In this document: positions 46,932-57,046 of the stretch, piece after piece
Numbering within the stretch: position 1 is the first letter of the stretch
How the letters are laid out: each line of letters starts with the position of its first letter
Assembly: GCF_001425625.1 (NCBI RefSeq)
Contig: NZ_LMCP01000014.1
Coordinates: 30,528 to 94,527 of the forward strand
DNA length: 64,000 nt
DNA from: Mesorhizobium sp. Root102
GTDB taxonomy: Bacteria; Pseudomonadota; Alphaproteobacteria; Rhizobiales; Rhizobiaceae
Direction: 5' to 3'
Translations under genes and position numbers: made by a program
Notes under the pieces: model-generated
The model's input: the letters and a program-made list of their open reading frames with translations, nothing else
Database searches by the model: none
Told to the model about the DNA's origin: nothing

Positions 46932-47231
46932 CTACTGCTTCAGCACGTCGGCCCATTCCTGATGGCGGCGGAACTGGGCGTTGGCGAAGGGGCAGAGCGG
47001 GATGATCTTCTTGCCCGCCGCCCGCGCATCCTCGACGGCGCGGGTGACGAGCCGAAGCCCGGCACCCTGGCCACGAAACGCGTCCGGCACCTCGGTATGG
47101 TCGATGATGATCTGGTGCTCGCCGATCTTGGTGAAGGTCATCTCGGCCTCGGCGCCGCCGGGTCCGCGCAGGACATAGCGACCCTTGGAACCGCGGTCCT
47201 CAAGTTCGATCTCAGGCAGTTGGTCAGGCAT
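46932..47231 (-). CDS. Small GNAT-fold acetyltransferase-like protein (YjdJ/NATD1 type)
   Basis: 99-residue minimal GNAT protein. It has the acetyl-CoA loop VPDAFRGQGAGLRLVTRAVEDA and ends in the family's CPFANAQFRRHQEW motif. Proteins of this short type have one GNAT core with uncertain acetyl acceptor. The start lies 2 bp after the esterase stop, so it is the last gene of a three-gene operon with an esterase and a glyoxalase-fold dioxygenase. Confidence 0.88.
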   Translation of the reverse strand: MPDQLPEIELEDRGSKGRYVLRGPGGAEAEMTFTKIGEHQIIIDHTEVPDAFRGQGAGLRLVTRAVEDARAAGKKIIPLCPFANAQFRRHQEWADVLKQ

Positions 47232-47233
47232 CG

Positions 47234-47854
47234 CTATGCTCCTTGGGCAGCATCGGCAAAGAACCGCCGCGCCGCCTCGATTTCGTTCGGCCGCACCTCG
47301 TGCCCGCCTTCATGCCATTCCACTGTGACATCGGCGCCGTCGGCACGCAAATAGGCTTCGAGCCGCGTGGTCAGGTTCGGCGGACAGATCGGATCGCGCT
47401 GGCCGGCGGTCAGCAGGATATGGCGGCCGGCGAGACTGCCCTTCACCTCCGGTTCGAACGGGATCAGCGGATGCATCAGCACCGAGGCGTCGAACAGCAG
47501 CGGTGCTACAAATACCACCGAGGCCAGCACGTTGGCGCCGTTGGAGTAGCCGAGACCCAGCACGGCTGACGGCTTCGCCGCCTCGACATGGGCCTTGACG
47601 AAGCCCGCCATCTTGTCCGTCGCCCGTGCCAGATCGTCCATGTCGTAGACGCCCTCGCCGGTGCGGCGAAAGAAGCGCGCGGCACCTTGTTCCGACACAT
47701 CGCCGCGCGGCGAGATGATGGTTGCCTGGGGCACGAGATCGCGCCCCAGCGACAGAAGCTGGTTCTCATCGGCTCCCGTGCCATGGAAGACGAACAGCAA
47801 TGGGCCATCAGGCGAACCGGGCAGCAGCTTGTGGATGTAAGCGTCCTTGCTCAT
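47234..47854 (-). CDS. Carboxylesterase/phospholipase-family hydrolase (MhqD-like)
   Basis: 206-residue alpha/beta hydrolase. FVFHGTGADENQLLSLG forms the oxyanion-loop region, GLGYSNGANVL holds the nucleophile Ser, and GQRDPICP and EWHEGGHEV carry the probable Asp and His. This matches the YodD/MhqD esterases that in Bacillus are paired with the MhqO ring-cleavage dioxygenase. Here the upstream gene is a MhqO-like dioxygenase, 4 bp away, so the pair is the same. ATG 47854 chosen; the longer frame overlaps the upstream gene. Confidence 0.88.
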   Translation of the reverse strand: MSKDAYIHKLLPGSPDGPLLFVFHGTGADENQLLSLGRDLVPQATIISPRGDVSEQGAARFFRRTGEGVYDMDDLARATDKMAGFVKAHVEAAKPSAVLGLGYSNGANVLASVVFVAPLLFDASVLMHPLIPFEPEVKGSLAGRHILLTAGQRDPICPPNLTTRLEAYLRADGADVTVEWHEGGHEVRPNEIEAARRFFADAAQGA

Positions 47855-47858
47855 GGCC

Positions 47859-48791
47859 TCAGCCTTCCAGCTTCTGCAGATGCTGTTCAAGATAGGGCCG
47901 CAGGTGCTGGTGCTGCGTCGGCAGCTTCAGCGCCTCGCCGAGATGAGCGGTGTCCTCATCGCGATCGAAACCCGGCTCGTTGGTGGCGACTTCGAACAGC
48001 ACGCCACCCGGCGTGCGGAAATAGATCGCCCAGAAATAGTCGCGGTCGATCACCGGCGTCACGCCATAGCCGGTATCCATCAACGCCTTGCGCACTTCGA
48101 GCTGCTTGGCGCGATTCTCGACGGCGAAGGCGACGTGGTGGACGGAGCCGGCGCCGAGATCGGCGAAGGCAGCAGCCGGTAGGGATTCGATGTCGACGAC
48201 ATCGGCGCCGTTGCCGTTCTTCAGCGCCAGCCGCCTGACAGGGCCGGACCTGTCGACTTCCTCATAGCCCATGAACTTCAGCAGCTCCTCGGTGGCGCCG
48301 CCATCCTTCAACCGGAGCGACACGGAATGAAAGCCGCGGATCGCCTCATCAACAGGGACACCGCCTTTCGCCCATGGCGCTCTGCTGTCACCCTTATCCT
48401 CGACCAGCGCGAAACCGTCGCCGTCCGGTCCGGCAAAGGCCAGGCGATTCTCGCCGAATGTCTCTTCGCGCGACAGGCCGGTAACACCCTCATCGGCAAA
48501 ACGCTTTTCCCAGTAGGCGAGCGTGCCTTCCGGCACCGAGTAGACCGTGGTACCGACTTCGCCGACGCCATGCCGGCCCTTGCCGATGTCGGGGAACGGG
48601 AAATAGGTCATCACCGAACCGGGCGTCCCGGCCTCGTCGCCATAGTAGAGGTGGTAAACATCAGGCGCGTCGAAATTGACGGTCTTCTTGACCCGGCGCT
48701 GGCCGAGCTTTTTGGTGAAGAACTCATTGTTCTGGCGGGCATTCCTTGCCATCGATGTGACGTGATGCAGGCCTTTGATCTGGTCGAGCAT
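47859..48791 (-). CDS. Glyoxalase-fold ring-cleaving dioxygenase (MhqO-like)
   Basis: 310-residue protein with two vicinal-oxygen-chelate modules (IKGLHHVTSMARNARQNNEF ... and IRGFHSVSLRLKDGGATEELL). Metal ligands are plausible at the module-start His residues and a later Glu (LFEVATNEPGFD). MhqO/YkcA-type enzymes open hydroquinone rings and protect from quinones. The ATG at 48791 has a strong AAGGGAGC site. It heads an operon with the MhqD-like esterase and the GNAT protein, probably a quinone or electrophile defence unit (inference from family). Confidence 0.9.
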   Translation of the reverse strand: MLDQIKGLHHVTSMARNARQNNEFFTKKLGQRRVKKTVNFDAPDVYHLYYGDEAGTPGSVMTYFPFPDIGKGRHGVGEVGTTVYSVPEGTLAYWEKRFADEGVTGLSREETFGENRLAFAGPDGDGFALVEDKGDSRAPWAKGGVPVDEAIRGFHSVSLRLKDGGATEELLKFMGYEEVDRSGPVRRLALKNGNGADVVDIESLPAAAFADLGAGSVHHVAFAVENRAKQLEVRKALMDTGYGVTPVIDRDYFWAIYFRTPGGVLFEVATNEPGFDRDEDTAHLGEALKLPTQHQHLRPYLEQHLQKLEG

Positions 48792-49019
48792 TGTCTTTGC
48801 TCCTTCCCTTGGTGCTTGTGCGGCCCTCGCCGCTGTCCACGCCAATATGAGGACGCGAGCGCTCTAGGCAAAGGCGGCAAACACAGAATGGACTGTGCTA
48901 CAAAAATGAACAATAGAAAGCGGTTTGTTCACCAATCGCCTCGCATGACAGGCTTGCGCCAGCCCCAGAATTCGGTTCCATGAGGGGCGTTCGACCATCC
49001 CAGGACAAGGGTATCGCGT

Positions 49020-50585
49020 GTGACTGGAAAAGCCAGGCGACCTAACATTTTGCTGATCACATGCGACCAGTGGCGCGGTGATTGTCTGTCGTCCGCGGGC
49101 CATCCGGTTGTGAAGACGCCGAATGCCGACGCGCTGGCCGCGGAGGGTGTGCTGTTCAAGCGGCATTATGGCGCTGCGGCGCCCTGCTCGCCGGCCCGGG
49201 CCTGCCTCTACACCGGCCTCTACCAGATGAACAACCGCGTCTGCCGCAATGGCACACCGCTCGATGCCCGTCACGGCAACATCGCGCTGCACGCGCGCGG
49301 CCTGGGCTATGATCCGACGCTGTTTGGCTACACCGACGTCTCGCTCGACCCGCGCCTGCTGGCGCCGGGCGACCCACGGCTGCAAAGCTATGAGGGCGTG
49401 CTGCCGGGCTTTACGGTGCGCCAGTTGCTGCCCGAACATCAGAAACAGTGGTTGTCCTGGCTGAAGCTGCGGGGTATCGATGTCAGCGCCGGATCTCCAG
49501 ATATTCATCGCCCGGTGAACGATGGCGGCGCGGCCGGTGCCGTCAGCTACTCCCCACCCATTTATTCCAGGGACGAAACGCCCACTGCCTTCCTGACCAG
49601 CGAATTCACTCGCTGGCTCGGCGAGCAGGAGCAGGATGCACCGTGGTTCGCGCATCTGTCCTTCATCAGCCCGCACCCGCCTTTCATCGTCCCGGCGCCA
49701 TACAACACCCTCTATGATCCGGCTGACGGCCCCGCGTTCCACCGTGCGGCAAGCTGGCAGGAAGAGGCGCAAAGCCATCCTTACCTCGCCTATGACATCG
49801 GCCAGCAGAAGCAGGCCAAATTCCGTCCCGACGCCAGGGGCAAGGTGCACGACTGGAGCGATGACGACTTCCGCCGCATCCGGGCGATCTATTACGGCAT
49901 GATCTCCGAGGTCGACGCGCAGCTCGGCCGCGTCTGGCAAGCGGTCAAGGCCGCGGGCGCATGGGACGACACCATCATCGTGCTGACGTCAGATCACGCC
50001 GAGATGATGGGCGACCATTTCATGCTGGGCAAGGGCGGCTACTTCGACGGCAGCTACCACATTCCGCTGATCATCCGCGACCCGCGCCACGGCCAGGCGG
50101 CCGGCGACAGCGTCGATCGCTTCACCGAGGCGGTGGACATTGTGCCGACGCTACTCGACCTGCTCGGCGGCGATGCCGCGCCACACCTCGACGGCACCTC
50201 GCTGAAGCCGTTCCTGAGCGGAGGGAGCCCTGCAGACTGGCGCGATGCCGTCCATTGGGAGTTCGATTTCCGCTCGATTGCCGAAGGCGAGGCCGAACGC
50301 CATTTCGGCATCAACTCACGCCAATGCAACCTCGCCGTCATCCGCACGGAAAAACTCAAATATGTGCATTTCAGCGGCGGCTTGCCTCCACTGCTGTTCG
50401 ACCTGGAAACAGATCCGGGTGAATTGAACAACCTGGCCAAGCACCCGGCTTATCTGGGCGTGCGGCTGGAGTTCGCCGAGCGGCTTCTCGCCTGGCGGGC
50501 TGAGCATCTTGACCAGTCGCTGGCGCTGGCTGAACTGACGGAGCACGGCGTTGTCGGCCACGTCGCCAGGGCCGCAAGCGAATAA
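49020..50585 (+). CDS. Phosphonate monoester hydrolase / arylsulfatase family enzyme
   Basis: 521 residues, alkaline-phosphatase superfamily. The formylglycine motif CSPAR (C56) marks a sulfatase-type active site with metal ligands in TCDQWRGD and [13 protein letters not shown]. Long segments resemble the promiscuous Rhizobium phosphonate monoester hydrolase Peh[37 protein letters not shown] and [16 protein letters not shown]. Substrate could be a phosphonate, phosphodiester or sulfate ester. The GTG at 49020 is the only well-placed start (AGGACAAGG upstream). A tandem heptamer array follows its stop. It needs a formylglycine-generating enzyme encoded elsewhere. Confidence 0.88.
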   Translation: MTGKARRPNILLITCDQWRGDCLSSAGHPVVKTPNADALAAEGVLFKRHYGAAAPCSPARACLYTGLYQMNNRVCRNGTPLDARHGNIALHARGLGYDPTLFGYTDVSLDPRLLAPGDPRLQSYEGVLPGFTVRQLLPEHQKQWLSWLKLRGIDVSAGSPDIHRPVNDGGAAGAVSYSPPIYSRDETPTAFLTSEFTRWLGEQEQDAPWFAHLSFISPHPPFIVPAPYNTLYDPADGPAFHRAASWQEEAQSHPYLAYDIGQQKQAKFRPDARGKVHDWSDDDFRRIRAIYYGMISEVDAQLGRVWQAVKAAGAWDDTIIVLTSDHAEMMGDHFMLGKGGYFDGSYHIPLIIRDPRHGQAAGDSVDRFTEAVDIVPTLLDLLGGDAAPHLDGTSLKPFLSGGSPADWRDAVHWEFDFRSIAEGEAERHFGINSRQCNLAVIRTEKLKYVHFSGGLPPLLFDLETDPGELNNLAKHPAYLGVRLEFAERLLAWRAEHLDQSLALAELTEHGVVGHVARAASE

Positions 50586-50626
50586 GGCAGTAGGGGAACA
50601 CCGAACCGGTACTACGACGGGCCGAC

Positions 50627-52032
<1,406 letters not shown>

Positions 52033-52120
52033 GATAGTCTCTCCTCGTGCGTGATCTCATGCACGCCGCGCCCGGTTGAACCGTCGCTGGGGAGATCGGA
52101 CGCGGCATCTACATGTTCAC

Positions 52121-52145
52121 AACGTCGCGACCATGCTGTTGTTCC
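52121..52145 (-). promoter_or_regulatory. EcfG-type promoter of the PRC-barrel gene
   Basis: On the minus strand GGAAC-N16-CGTT, an exact match to the general stress sigma factor consensus, 89 bp from the ATG at 52032. Confidence 0.8.
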
Positions 52146-52225
52146 GACAAAAGCGCGGGAGTCCGTGGCAATCAACAAGCGTCTCCGCCGCAGCCGTAAG
52201 ACCGATCGCGCGTTTCGCCGCACAC

Positions 52226-52250
52226 GGAACCTTTCCGGTCTCGCCGCGTT
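52226..52250 (+). promoter_or_regulatory. EcfG-type promoter of the diacylglycerol-kinase-like gene
   Basis: GGAAC-N16-CGTT, exact match, 56 bp upstream of the ATG at 52307. Confidence 0.8.
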
Positions 52251-52306
52251 GCAGCCTGCGGCTGGGTTCGTCCCGGTCCGACTATGGTCGAATAACGGAG
52301 TGGGGT

Positions 52307-53227
52307 ATGAAATTCGCAGCGGTGCTGAACCGGGACGGCGGCACCTTGCGGACCACTGATCTTGCAGCTTTCTCCGAAAGGATGCGTCAGGCGCTGGAGA
52401 CTGCAGGTCACTCTCTCAGCATCGAGATTGTTGCCGGCAAGGATGTGGTGGAAACGCTCGACCGCGTGGCTTCACGCCGCTCCGTCGACGTCGTGCTGGC
52501 CGGTGGCGGCGACGGAACCATTTCCGCCGCGGCCGCCCGGCTGATGGGGACGAAGAAGACGCTTGCCATATTGCCGGCCGGCACCATGAACCTCTTCGCG
52601 CGCGGGCTGGGCATTCCGCAGTCCCTGGATGCCGCGCTGAAGTCCTTCACTGACGGCGAAATCATCGCGGTCGACATCGCGACGGCCAACGGCCGGCCGT
52701 TCGTTCACCAGTTCTCGATCGGCATGCATGCGAAGATGGTGCAACTGCGCCAGAAGATGGAGTTCGGTTCTCGCCTGGGAAAGATCCGTGCCTCGGCCAA
52801 GGCGGCTTGGGCGACGATCAACAATCCACCGGCGATGCACGTGACGCTCAGCATCGGCGAAGCCGAGATGGCGGCCCGCATTACCGGCATCGGCATCACC
52901 AACAATTTGTTCGGCGAAGGCCACTTGCCGTACGCCGATAACCCGGCGGGCGGCGTGCTTGGCGTCTATGTCACGGTGGCGCAGCAGCGCGCCGAACTGG
53001 TCAAGTTCTTCTTCAACATGGCGCGCGGCAAATGGCGCGACAACGAACATGTCGAAATCCATCAGGCAGGTAGGACGGTCCTGAAAATCCATTCTGGGAG
53101 CAGCAAGTTCCGCGCCGTCATGGACGGCGAACTGGTCAGGCTTGAGCGTGCAACAACGATCGAAATCCAGCCAGGCGCGCTCAATGTTCTGGTGCCGGCC
53201 AGCGTCGCCGAGGCAAAGGCTGCTTGA
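52307..53227 (+). CDS. Diacylglycerol kinase-family lipid kinase
   Basis: 306-residue DAGK_cat protein. The nucleotide-binding motif GGGDGTISAAAARL and the following ILPAGTMNLFARGLGIP are diagnostic of the DgkB/YegS family, which phosphorylates diacylglycerol or similar lipids. The ATG at 52307 has GGAG 7 bp upstream and lies downstream of an EcfG promoter, so it is a probable general stress gene with a role in membrane lipid turnover. The longer open frame from 52076 runs through the promoter and is not protein. Confidence 0.92.
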   Translation: MKFAAVLNRDGGTLRTTDLAAFSERMRQALETAGHSLSIEIVAGKDVVETLDRVASRRSVDVVLAGGGDGTISAAAARLMGTKKTLAILPAGTMNLFARGLGIPQSLDAALKSFTDGEIIAVDIATANGRPFVHQFSIGMHAKMVQLRQKMEFGSRLGKIRASAKAAWATINNPPAMHVTLSIGEAEMAARITGIGITNNLFGEGHLPYADNPAGGVLGVYVTVAQQRAELVKFFFNMARGKWRDNEHVEIHQAGRTVLKIHSGSSKFRAVMDGELVRLERATTIEIQPGALNVLVPASVAEAKAA

Positions 53228-53256
53228 TGCGATTCGAACCCATTGCAGCCGACAAG

Positions 53257-53430
53257 CTAGCCGCCGGGAGCGCTGCCCTGTTGGGTCGTGTCCTTCTTGA
53301 TCAATTCGCCATAAATCTCGGCAGCACCCCAAGCGACAAAGGCCAGCAGCAGCGCAGCGATCAGAATGCGCAGGCCATGCCGGCCCCACCCCCCCTGACG
53401 GGCTTTGTCCTCAGGAATGATCTTGATCAT
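53257..53430 (-). CDS. 57-residue single-span membrane protein, stress-promoter controlled
   Basis: Read by hand: ATG 53430 to TAG 53257-53259. A charged N-terminus (MIKIIPEDKARQGGWGRHGL) is followed by one hydrophobic helix (RILIAALLLAFVAWGAA) and a polar tail ending GSAPGG. GAGGG lies 6 bp upstream of the start, and an exact EcfG promoter lies 60 bp upstream. No family recognised, but start signals and promoter support a real gene. It converges with the diacylglycerol-kinase-like gene. Confidence 0.75.
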   Translation of the reverse strand: MIKIIPEDKARQGGWGRHGLRILIAALLLAFVAWGAAEIYGELIKKDTTQQGSAPGG

Positions 53431-53490
53431 GGTCGGCCCTCGGATCGTTTTGCGCCAGCTGATGCGTCGGGCAAAACAACATGGTCGGGT

Positions 53491-53515
53491 AACGGTTCGT
53501 CGCTAGGATGGTTCC
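53491..53515 (-). promoter_or_regulatory. EcfG-type promoter of the 57-residue membrane protein gene
   Basis: Minus strand GGAAC-N16-CGTT, exact match, 61 bp before the ATG at 53430. Confidence 0.8.
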
Positions 53516-53584
53516 GGCCGGCCGGCTGGTTCTGGACAGACAGACCGGCGAAGCGACTACGAAGACGGGGCAACGGGGACCTGG

Positions 53585-55117
53585 GTGAATAATAAGGCGG
53601 AAAGAGTGCCGGATCTGCCGGCTGACGTTGCGCGGGCGGTTAGCGCCGAAGACCGGCTGGCCGTGCTACATGGGCTGGAGATGCTGGATACGGCGGCAGA
53701 CCCGGATTTCGACCGCATCAGCAGCCTTGCCGCAGCGGTGATGCAGGTGCCAATCGCCCTGGTCACGCTCGTCGACCACGAGCGGCAGTGGTTCAAATCC
53801 TGCTTCGGGCTGGACGAGACCGAAACCGCGACCGACATCTCCTTTTGCGCTCATGCGATTGCCGCCGGCGACGAGCCGATGGTGGTGGCGGATGCAACGA
53901 CGGACCCTCGTTTCAAGGCCAACCCGCTGGTCACCGGCAAGCACCATGTCCGCTTCTATGCCGGCGCGCCGATGGTCGTGGCAGGTGCCCGCATCGGCAC
54001 GCTGTGCGTTCTCGACCGCAAGCCGCATGCCTTTCCATCCCGCGCCGAGCTCGACCAGTTGAAGGCGCTCGCCAGCCTCGCCGCCAGCCTGTTCACCTTG
54101 AAGGACGCGACCCGCAGCGGCGCCATCGCCGAGGCCGCACTGGCGCGTGAGGAGAAACGACGCGCCATCGCGCTCGACGCGGCGTCGCTCGCCAGCTGGG
54201 CGTGGGACATCCGCACCGACATCATCGAATGCGACACCTTGCTGTCGGAGCTGTTCAACTTGCCGCGCTCGAACCGGCTGCGGGCGCGCGACATCCTCAC
54301 CGCCATCGATCCGCGCGACGTCTACCAGACCGAAACCCGCTTTCGCGACGCCTTGACCGGCAGCGACGACTATTTCGGCGAATACCGGGTGAAGGGCTTT
54401 CATCCGCCGCGCTGGCTCGTCACGCGCGGCCGTGTCATCGAGCGTGACGGCGACGGCAAGCCGACGCTGATCTTCGGCGTCAACTACGACATCTCGGAGC
54501 GCAAGCTTGGCGACGAACGGCAACGGCTGTTGCTGCGTGAGCTCAACCATCGCGTCAAGAATACGCTGGCGACCGTCCAGGCGCTGGCGACGCAAACCGT
54601 GCGCCATGCCCGCCAGCCGAGCGAGTTCCTCGAGGCCTTCGGCGCCCGGCTTCAGGCCCTGGGCATCGCCCACAATCTGTTGTCGGACCGCGAGTGGCGC
54701 GGCATCGGCATCCGCGAACTCGTCCAGATTGAGGTCAGGCCATTCGAAACGGCCGAGCAGCCGCGCATGACGATCTCCGGCGACGACTTGCTGCTGTCGC
54801 CCGACCAGGCCGTCGGGCTTGGCCTGATCCTGCATGAACTGGGCAGCAATGCACTGCAATATGGATCGCTGTCGGTGGTATCGGGCAAGGTTGATCTCGG
54901 CTGGAAGACGCAAGGCAGGAAGGGTGCCCGGCGCCTTGTGCTGACCTGGCGCGAAAGCGGCGGTCCGCAAGTCGCCCCGCCGGAACGGCACGGCTTCGGC
55001 TCGATCCTCATCCGCCGCAGCCTTGCCAAGGTCATTTCAAGCGAAGTGACCCATGAGTTCCGGCCGGAAGGGGTGTTTGCCGAAATATCGATGCCGCTGG
55101 AAGATCTGTCGAAGTGA
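53585..55117 (+). CDS. Soluble HWE-type histidine kinase with GAF and PAS domains
   Basis: 510 residues, no membrane segment. A GAF domain (about 25-175: DRISSLAAAVMQVPIALVTL, CAHAI, FYAGAPMV), a PAS-like domain (about 195-310, ending in NYDISERK) and an HWE kinase core with phosphoacceptor His in LLRELNHRVKNTLATVQ; the ATPase domain has LHELGSNALQYG. HWE kinases are the usual phosphodonors or modulators of PhyR in Rhizobiales. It probably starts at the GTG 53585 after GGGGAC. It may sense a cytosolic stress signal and feed the PhyR pathway encoded 3 kb away (inference). Confidence 0.92.
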   Translation: MNNKAERVPDLPADVARAVSAEDRLAVLHGLEMLDTAADPDFDRISSLAAAVMQVPIALVTLVDHERQWFKSCFGLDETETATDISFCAHAIAAGDEPMVVADATTDPRFKANPLVTGKHHVRFYAGAPMVVAGARIGTLCVLDRKPHAFPSRAELDQLKALASLAASLFTLKDATRSGAIAEAALAREEKRRAIALDAASLASWAWDIRTDIIECDTLLSELFNLPRSNRLRARDILTAIDPRDVYQTETRFRDALTGSDDYFGEYRVKGFHPPRWLVTRGRVIERDGDGKPTLIFGVNYDISERKLGDERQRLLLRELNHRVKNTLATVQALATQTVRHARQPSEFLEAFGARLQALGIAHNLLSDREWRGIGIRELVQIEVRPFETAEQPRMTISGDDLLLSPDQAVGLGLILHELGSNALQYGSLSVVSGKVDLGWKTQGRKGARRLVLTWRESGGPQVAPPERHGFGSILIRRSLAKVISSEVTHEFRPEGVFAEISMPLEDLSK

Positions 55118-55119
55118 CA

Positions 55120-55190
55120 GACCATGATCCCGAAAAGTGGAAACCGGTTTTCGCGGACAAACGGGTTCCGTTTGTCCAGAGATCATGGTC
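55120..55190. repeat. Rhizobial palindromic repeat between convergent genes
   Basis: Perfect ends GACCATGATC / GATCATGGTC and the same interior as the copy at 35595 (CCGAAAAGTGGAAACCGG, GGACAAACGGG). It lies immediately after the kinase stop and before the convergent membrane-protein gene. Confidence 0.85.
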
Positions 55191-55206
55191 AAAGGAAAAC
55201 ACAGGT

Positions 55207-55665
55207 CTATTTCCGCTCGCTCTCATCCGGATCGTCGGATTTCACATTCTCGCGGTAGATCGCATAAGCCGCGAGCGCTACGGCTGGACCCAGAATGACG
55301 CCGAGACCGCCTTTTCCCTTGAGCAGCGTCGGCAGCACGGCGAGTGCGGCGGTGATGCCGATCGCCTTCATGTCGGCATTGCGGCGTTGCGCCCGACGCC
55401 GGGCGCGCGAGCCTGCGGATATCTGGTAAATCAGCAGGATCAGCCCGGCAAGCACCAGAAAACCGGCGCCAAAGCCCAGTGCGGCGGCAAGCGACCCGTA
55501 GCGCATCGCCGCCCAGATATAGGCTGCCCCGACCAGAAAGCCGAGACCACAAAGCGCTGCCGACAGGGCGAGCCCATAAACGATTGCCGCCGTGCGCGCC
55601 CGGCGCATGGCGGCAACGGTTTCGCCCGAGGCGAGACCTGAAAGTAGGGATGCGAGCATTCCCAT
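55207..55665 (-). CDS. Membrane protein, holin-like/YqjE-like, unknown function
   Basis: 152 residues with hydrophobic segments at AAIVYGLALSAALCGLGFLVGAAYIWAA, AAALGFGAGFLVLAGLILLIY and a weaker one near the C-terminus (IGITAALAVLPTLL, VILGPAVALAAYAIY). The arrangement after a YqjD/ElaB-like gene is reminiscent of the Escherichia coli yqjD-yqjE pair of stress-induced inner-membrane proteins. It is 11 bp downstream of that gene and so under the same EcfG promoter. The charged tail (NVKSDDPDESERK) faces the cytoplasm if the helix count is even. Confidence 0.75.
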   Translation of the reverse strand: MGMLASLLSGLASGETVAAMRRARTAAIVYGLALSAALCGLGFLVGAAYIWAAMRYGSLAAALGFGAGFLVLAGLILLIYQISAGSRARRRAQRRNADMKAIGITAALAVLPTLLKGKGGLGVILGPAVALAAYAIYRENVKSDDPDESERK

Positions 55666-55676
55666 CTGCGAACCGA

Positions 55677-56003
55677 CTAGCGACGTGCGATGAGCGCGAA
55701 GAGGAAGCCGACGCCGGCAGCGATCGCCAATGACGTCACCGGCTTTTCACGCACGCTTGCCATCATCTGCGCTTCGATGTCCTTGGCGTTGCTGCGCAGA
55801 CTGTCAAAGGCTGCTTCGCCCTGCGCGCGCAGCTGCTCGACCCCTTCCGTGGCCGCGCGACGGGCAGTGCCATAGCCATGCTCGCCGGTCTTGGCCAATT
55901 GCTTGGTGAGCTTGTCGATGTCGGCCTTCAATTGCCTGATGTCGGCTTCCAGGTCCGCATTTGCGCGGGCGTCGTTTGCGGTCTTTCCTGCGGCAGTTGC
56001 CAT
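55677..56003 (-). CDS. YqjD/ElaB-like protein (DUF883 family)
   Basis: 108 residues. A long amphipathic coiled coil (DLEADIRQLKADIDKLTKQL onward) is followed by VREKPVTSLAIAAGVGFLFALIARR, the C-terminal membrane anchor diagnostic of the YqjD/ElaB/DUF883 family of ribosome-associated membrane proteins induced in stationary phase. The ATG at 56003 has an AAGGAG site, and an exact EcfG promoter lies 31-55 bp upstream, fitting stress induction. It is the first gene of a two-gene unit with the membrane protein at 55207. Confidence 0.9.
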   Translation of the reverse strand: MATAAGKTANDARANADLEADIRQLKADIDKLTKQLAKTGEHGYGTARRAATEGVEQLRAQGEAAFDSLRSNAKDIEAQMMASVREKPVTSLAIAAGVGFLFALIARR

Positions 56004-56033
56004 GGCTTAACTCCTTGTGATTGCTCGATTTCA

Positions 56034-56058
56034 AACGCGCCGCGCGCCTCAAGGTTCC
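56034..56058 (-). promoter_or_regulatory. EcfG-type promoter of the YqjD-like operon
   Basis: Minus strand GGAAC-N16-CGTT, exact match, 31 bp before the ATG at 56003. Confidence 0.8.
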
Positions 56059-56133
56059 GGCATTGGGGGACAAAGTAGCCGAAAACGCATCCGCGCGCAC
56101 CCGATCCGACGGCTCTGGCAAAAACGCGCTTCG

Positions 56134-56895
56134 TCAGATCAGCGGCCGGCGCGCCTCGCCCAGCCCTTCCCATCCAGCGAGCCGCTTGAGCCCTTCAATG
56201 TCGGTGACCTCGCAACCGCCGTCGCGCCAGACGATCAGCTTGCGATCCATCAGCTTGCGGATCGTCTTGTTTGTATGAACCAGCGACAGGCCGAGGGTGT
56301 CGGCGATGTGTTGTTGCGTGATCGGTATCTGGATGGACTGCTTGCCGTTCAGCCCGACGACCTTGGCCCGGCTGGCGATGAAGGCGATAAGATAGGCGGC
56401 GCGCTCGATCGCGCTGCGACGCCCGAGGCTGAGCAGATTTTCATCCAGCATGCGCTCTTCGCGCGAGGCGATCCAGGTGATGTCGTAGGCCAGCCCTGGA
56501 TGATTGCGGTAGAGCTCGTGCAGATACTCACGCTCGAAAACGCACAGTAGCATCGGCGACAGGGCCTCTACGGAATGCTGCATCTCGCCCATCACACTGC
56601 CCTGCAGGCCGATCAGATCGCCGGGCATGAGATAGTTGAGGATCTGTCGGCGACCGTCTCGCAACAGCTTGTAGCGGAATGCCCAGCCGGAGAGAACGGT
56701 GTAGAGATGGGCGCTGTGGCTACCCTCGACCAGCACGGTAGCCCCCTTGTCGACGGCGAGTTCGCCCTTCTTGAATGTACTGATGAAGGCCAGCTCCTGT
56801 TTTTCGAAGTCGCGAAAAATCGGCAACGGCCGCAACGGGCAGTTCTCGCAAGGATATTGGCGGCTGGAGAAGGCGCGACTGTTCTGGGCTGACAT
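56134..56895 (-). CDS. Crp/Fnr-family transcriptional regulator
   Basis: 253 residues: an N-terminal cysteine motif (CENCPLRPLPIF), a cyclic-nucleotide-binding-like barrel (LVEGSHSAHLYTVLSGWAFRY ... YLMPGDLIGLQG) and a C-terminal Crp HTH (PITQQHIADTLGLSLVHTNKTIRKL). Only two of the four Cys of a true Fnr cluster are visible, so oxygen sensing is doubtful. ATG 56895 chosen on GAGGGG 6 bp upstream; the longer frame crosses the promoter. An EcfG promoter lies 46 bp upstream, which would tie this regulator's level to the general stress response. Confidence 0.92.
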   Translation of the reverse strand: MSAQNSRAFSSRQYPCENCPLRPLPIFRDFEKQELAFISTFKKGELAVDKGATVLVEGSHSAHLYTVLSGWAFRYKLLRDGRRQILNYLMPGDLIGLQGSVMGEMQHSVEALSPMLLCVFEREYLHELYRNHPGLAYDITWIASREERMLDENLLSLGRRSAIERAAYLIAFIASRAKVVGLNGKQSIQIPITQQHIADTLGLSLVHTNKTIRKLMDRKLIVWRDGGCEVTDIEGLKRLAGWEGLGEARRPLI

Positions 56896-56940
56896 TTCGA
56901 CCCCTCTTCGAAAGCCCGCTCTTTGGAGGAGCTGCGTTTC

Positions 56941-56965
56941 AACGCGTTGCAAGGATTGAGGTTCC
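56941..56965 (-). promoter_or_regulatory. EcfG-type promoter of the Crp/Fnr-like gene
   Basis: Minus strand GGAAC-N16-CGTT, exact match, 46 bp before the ATG at 56895. Confidence 0.8.
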
Positions 56966-57046
56966 GCCACTGCCCACATGTCTTTTTTAAATGACAGCAC
57001 GCCAATTAGCGATCATGACTCCATACGTTTCAAGGAGTCCTTGCCT

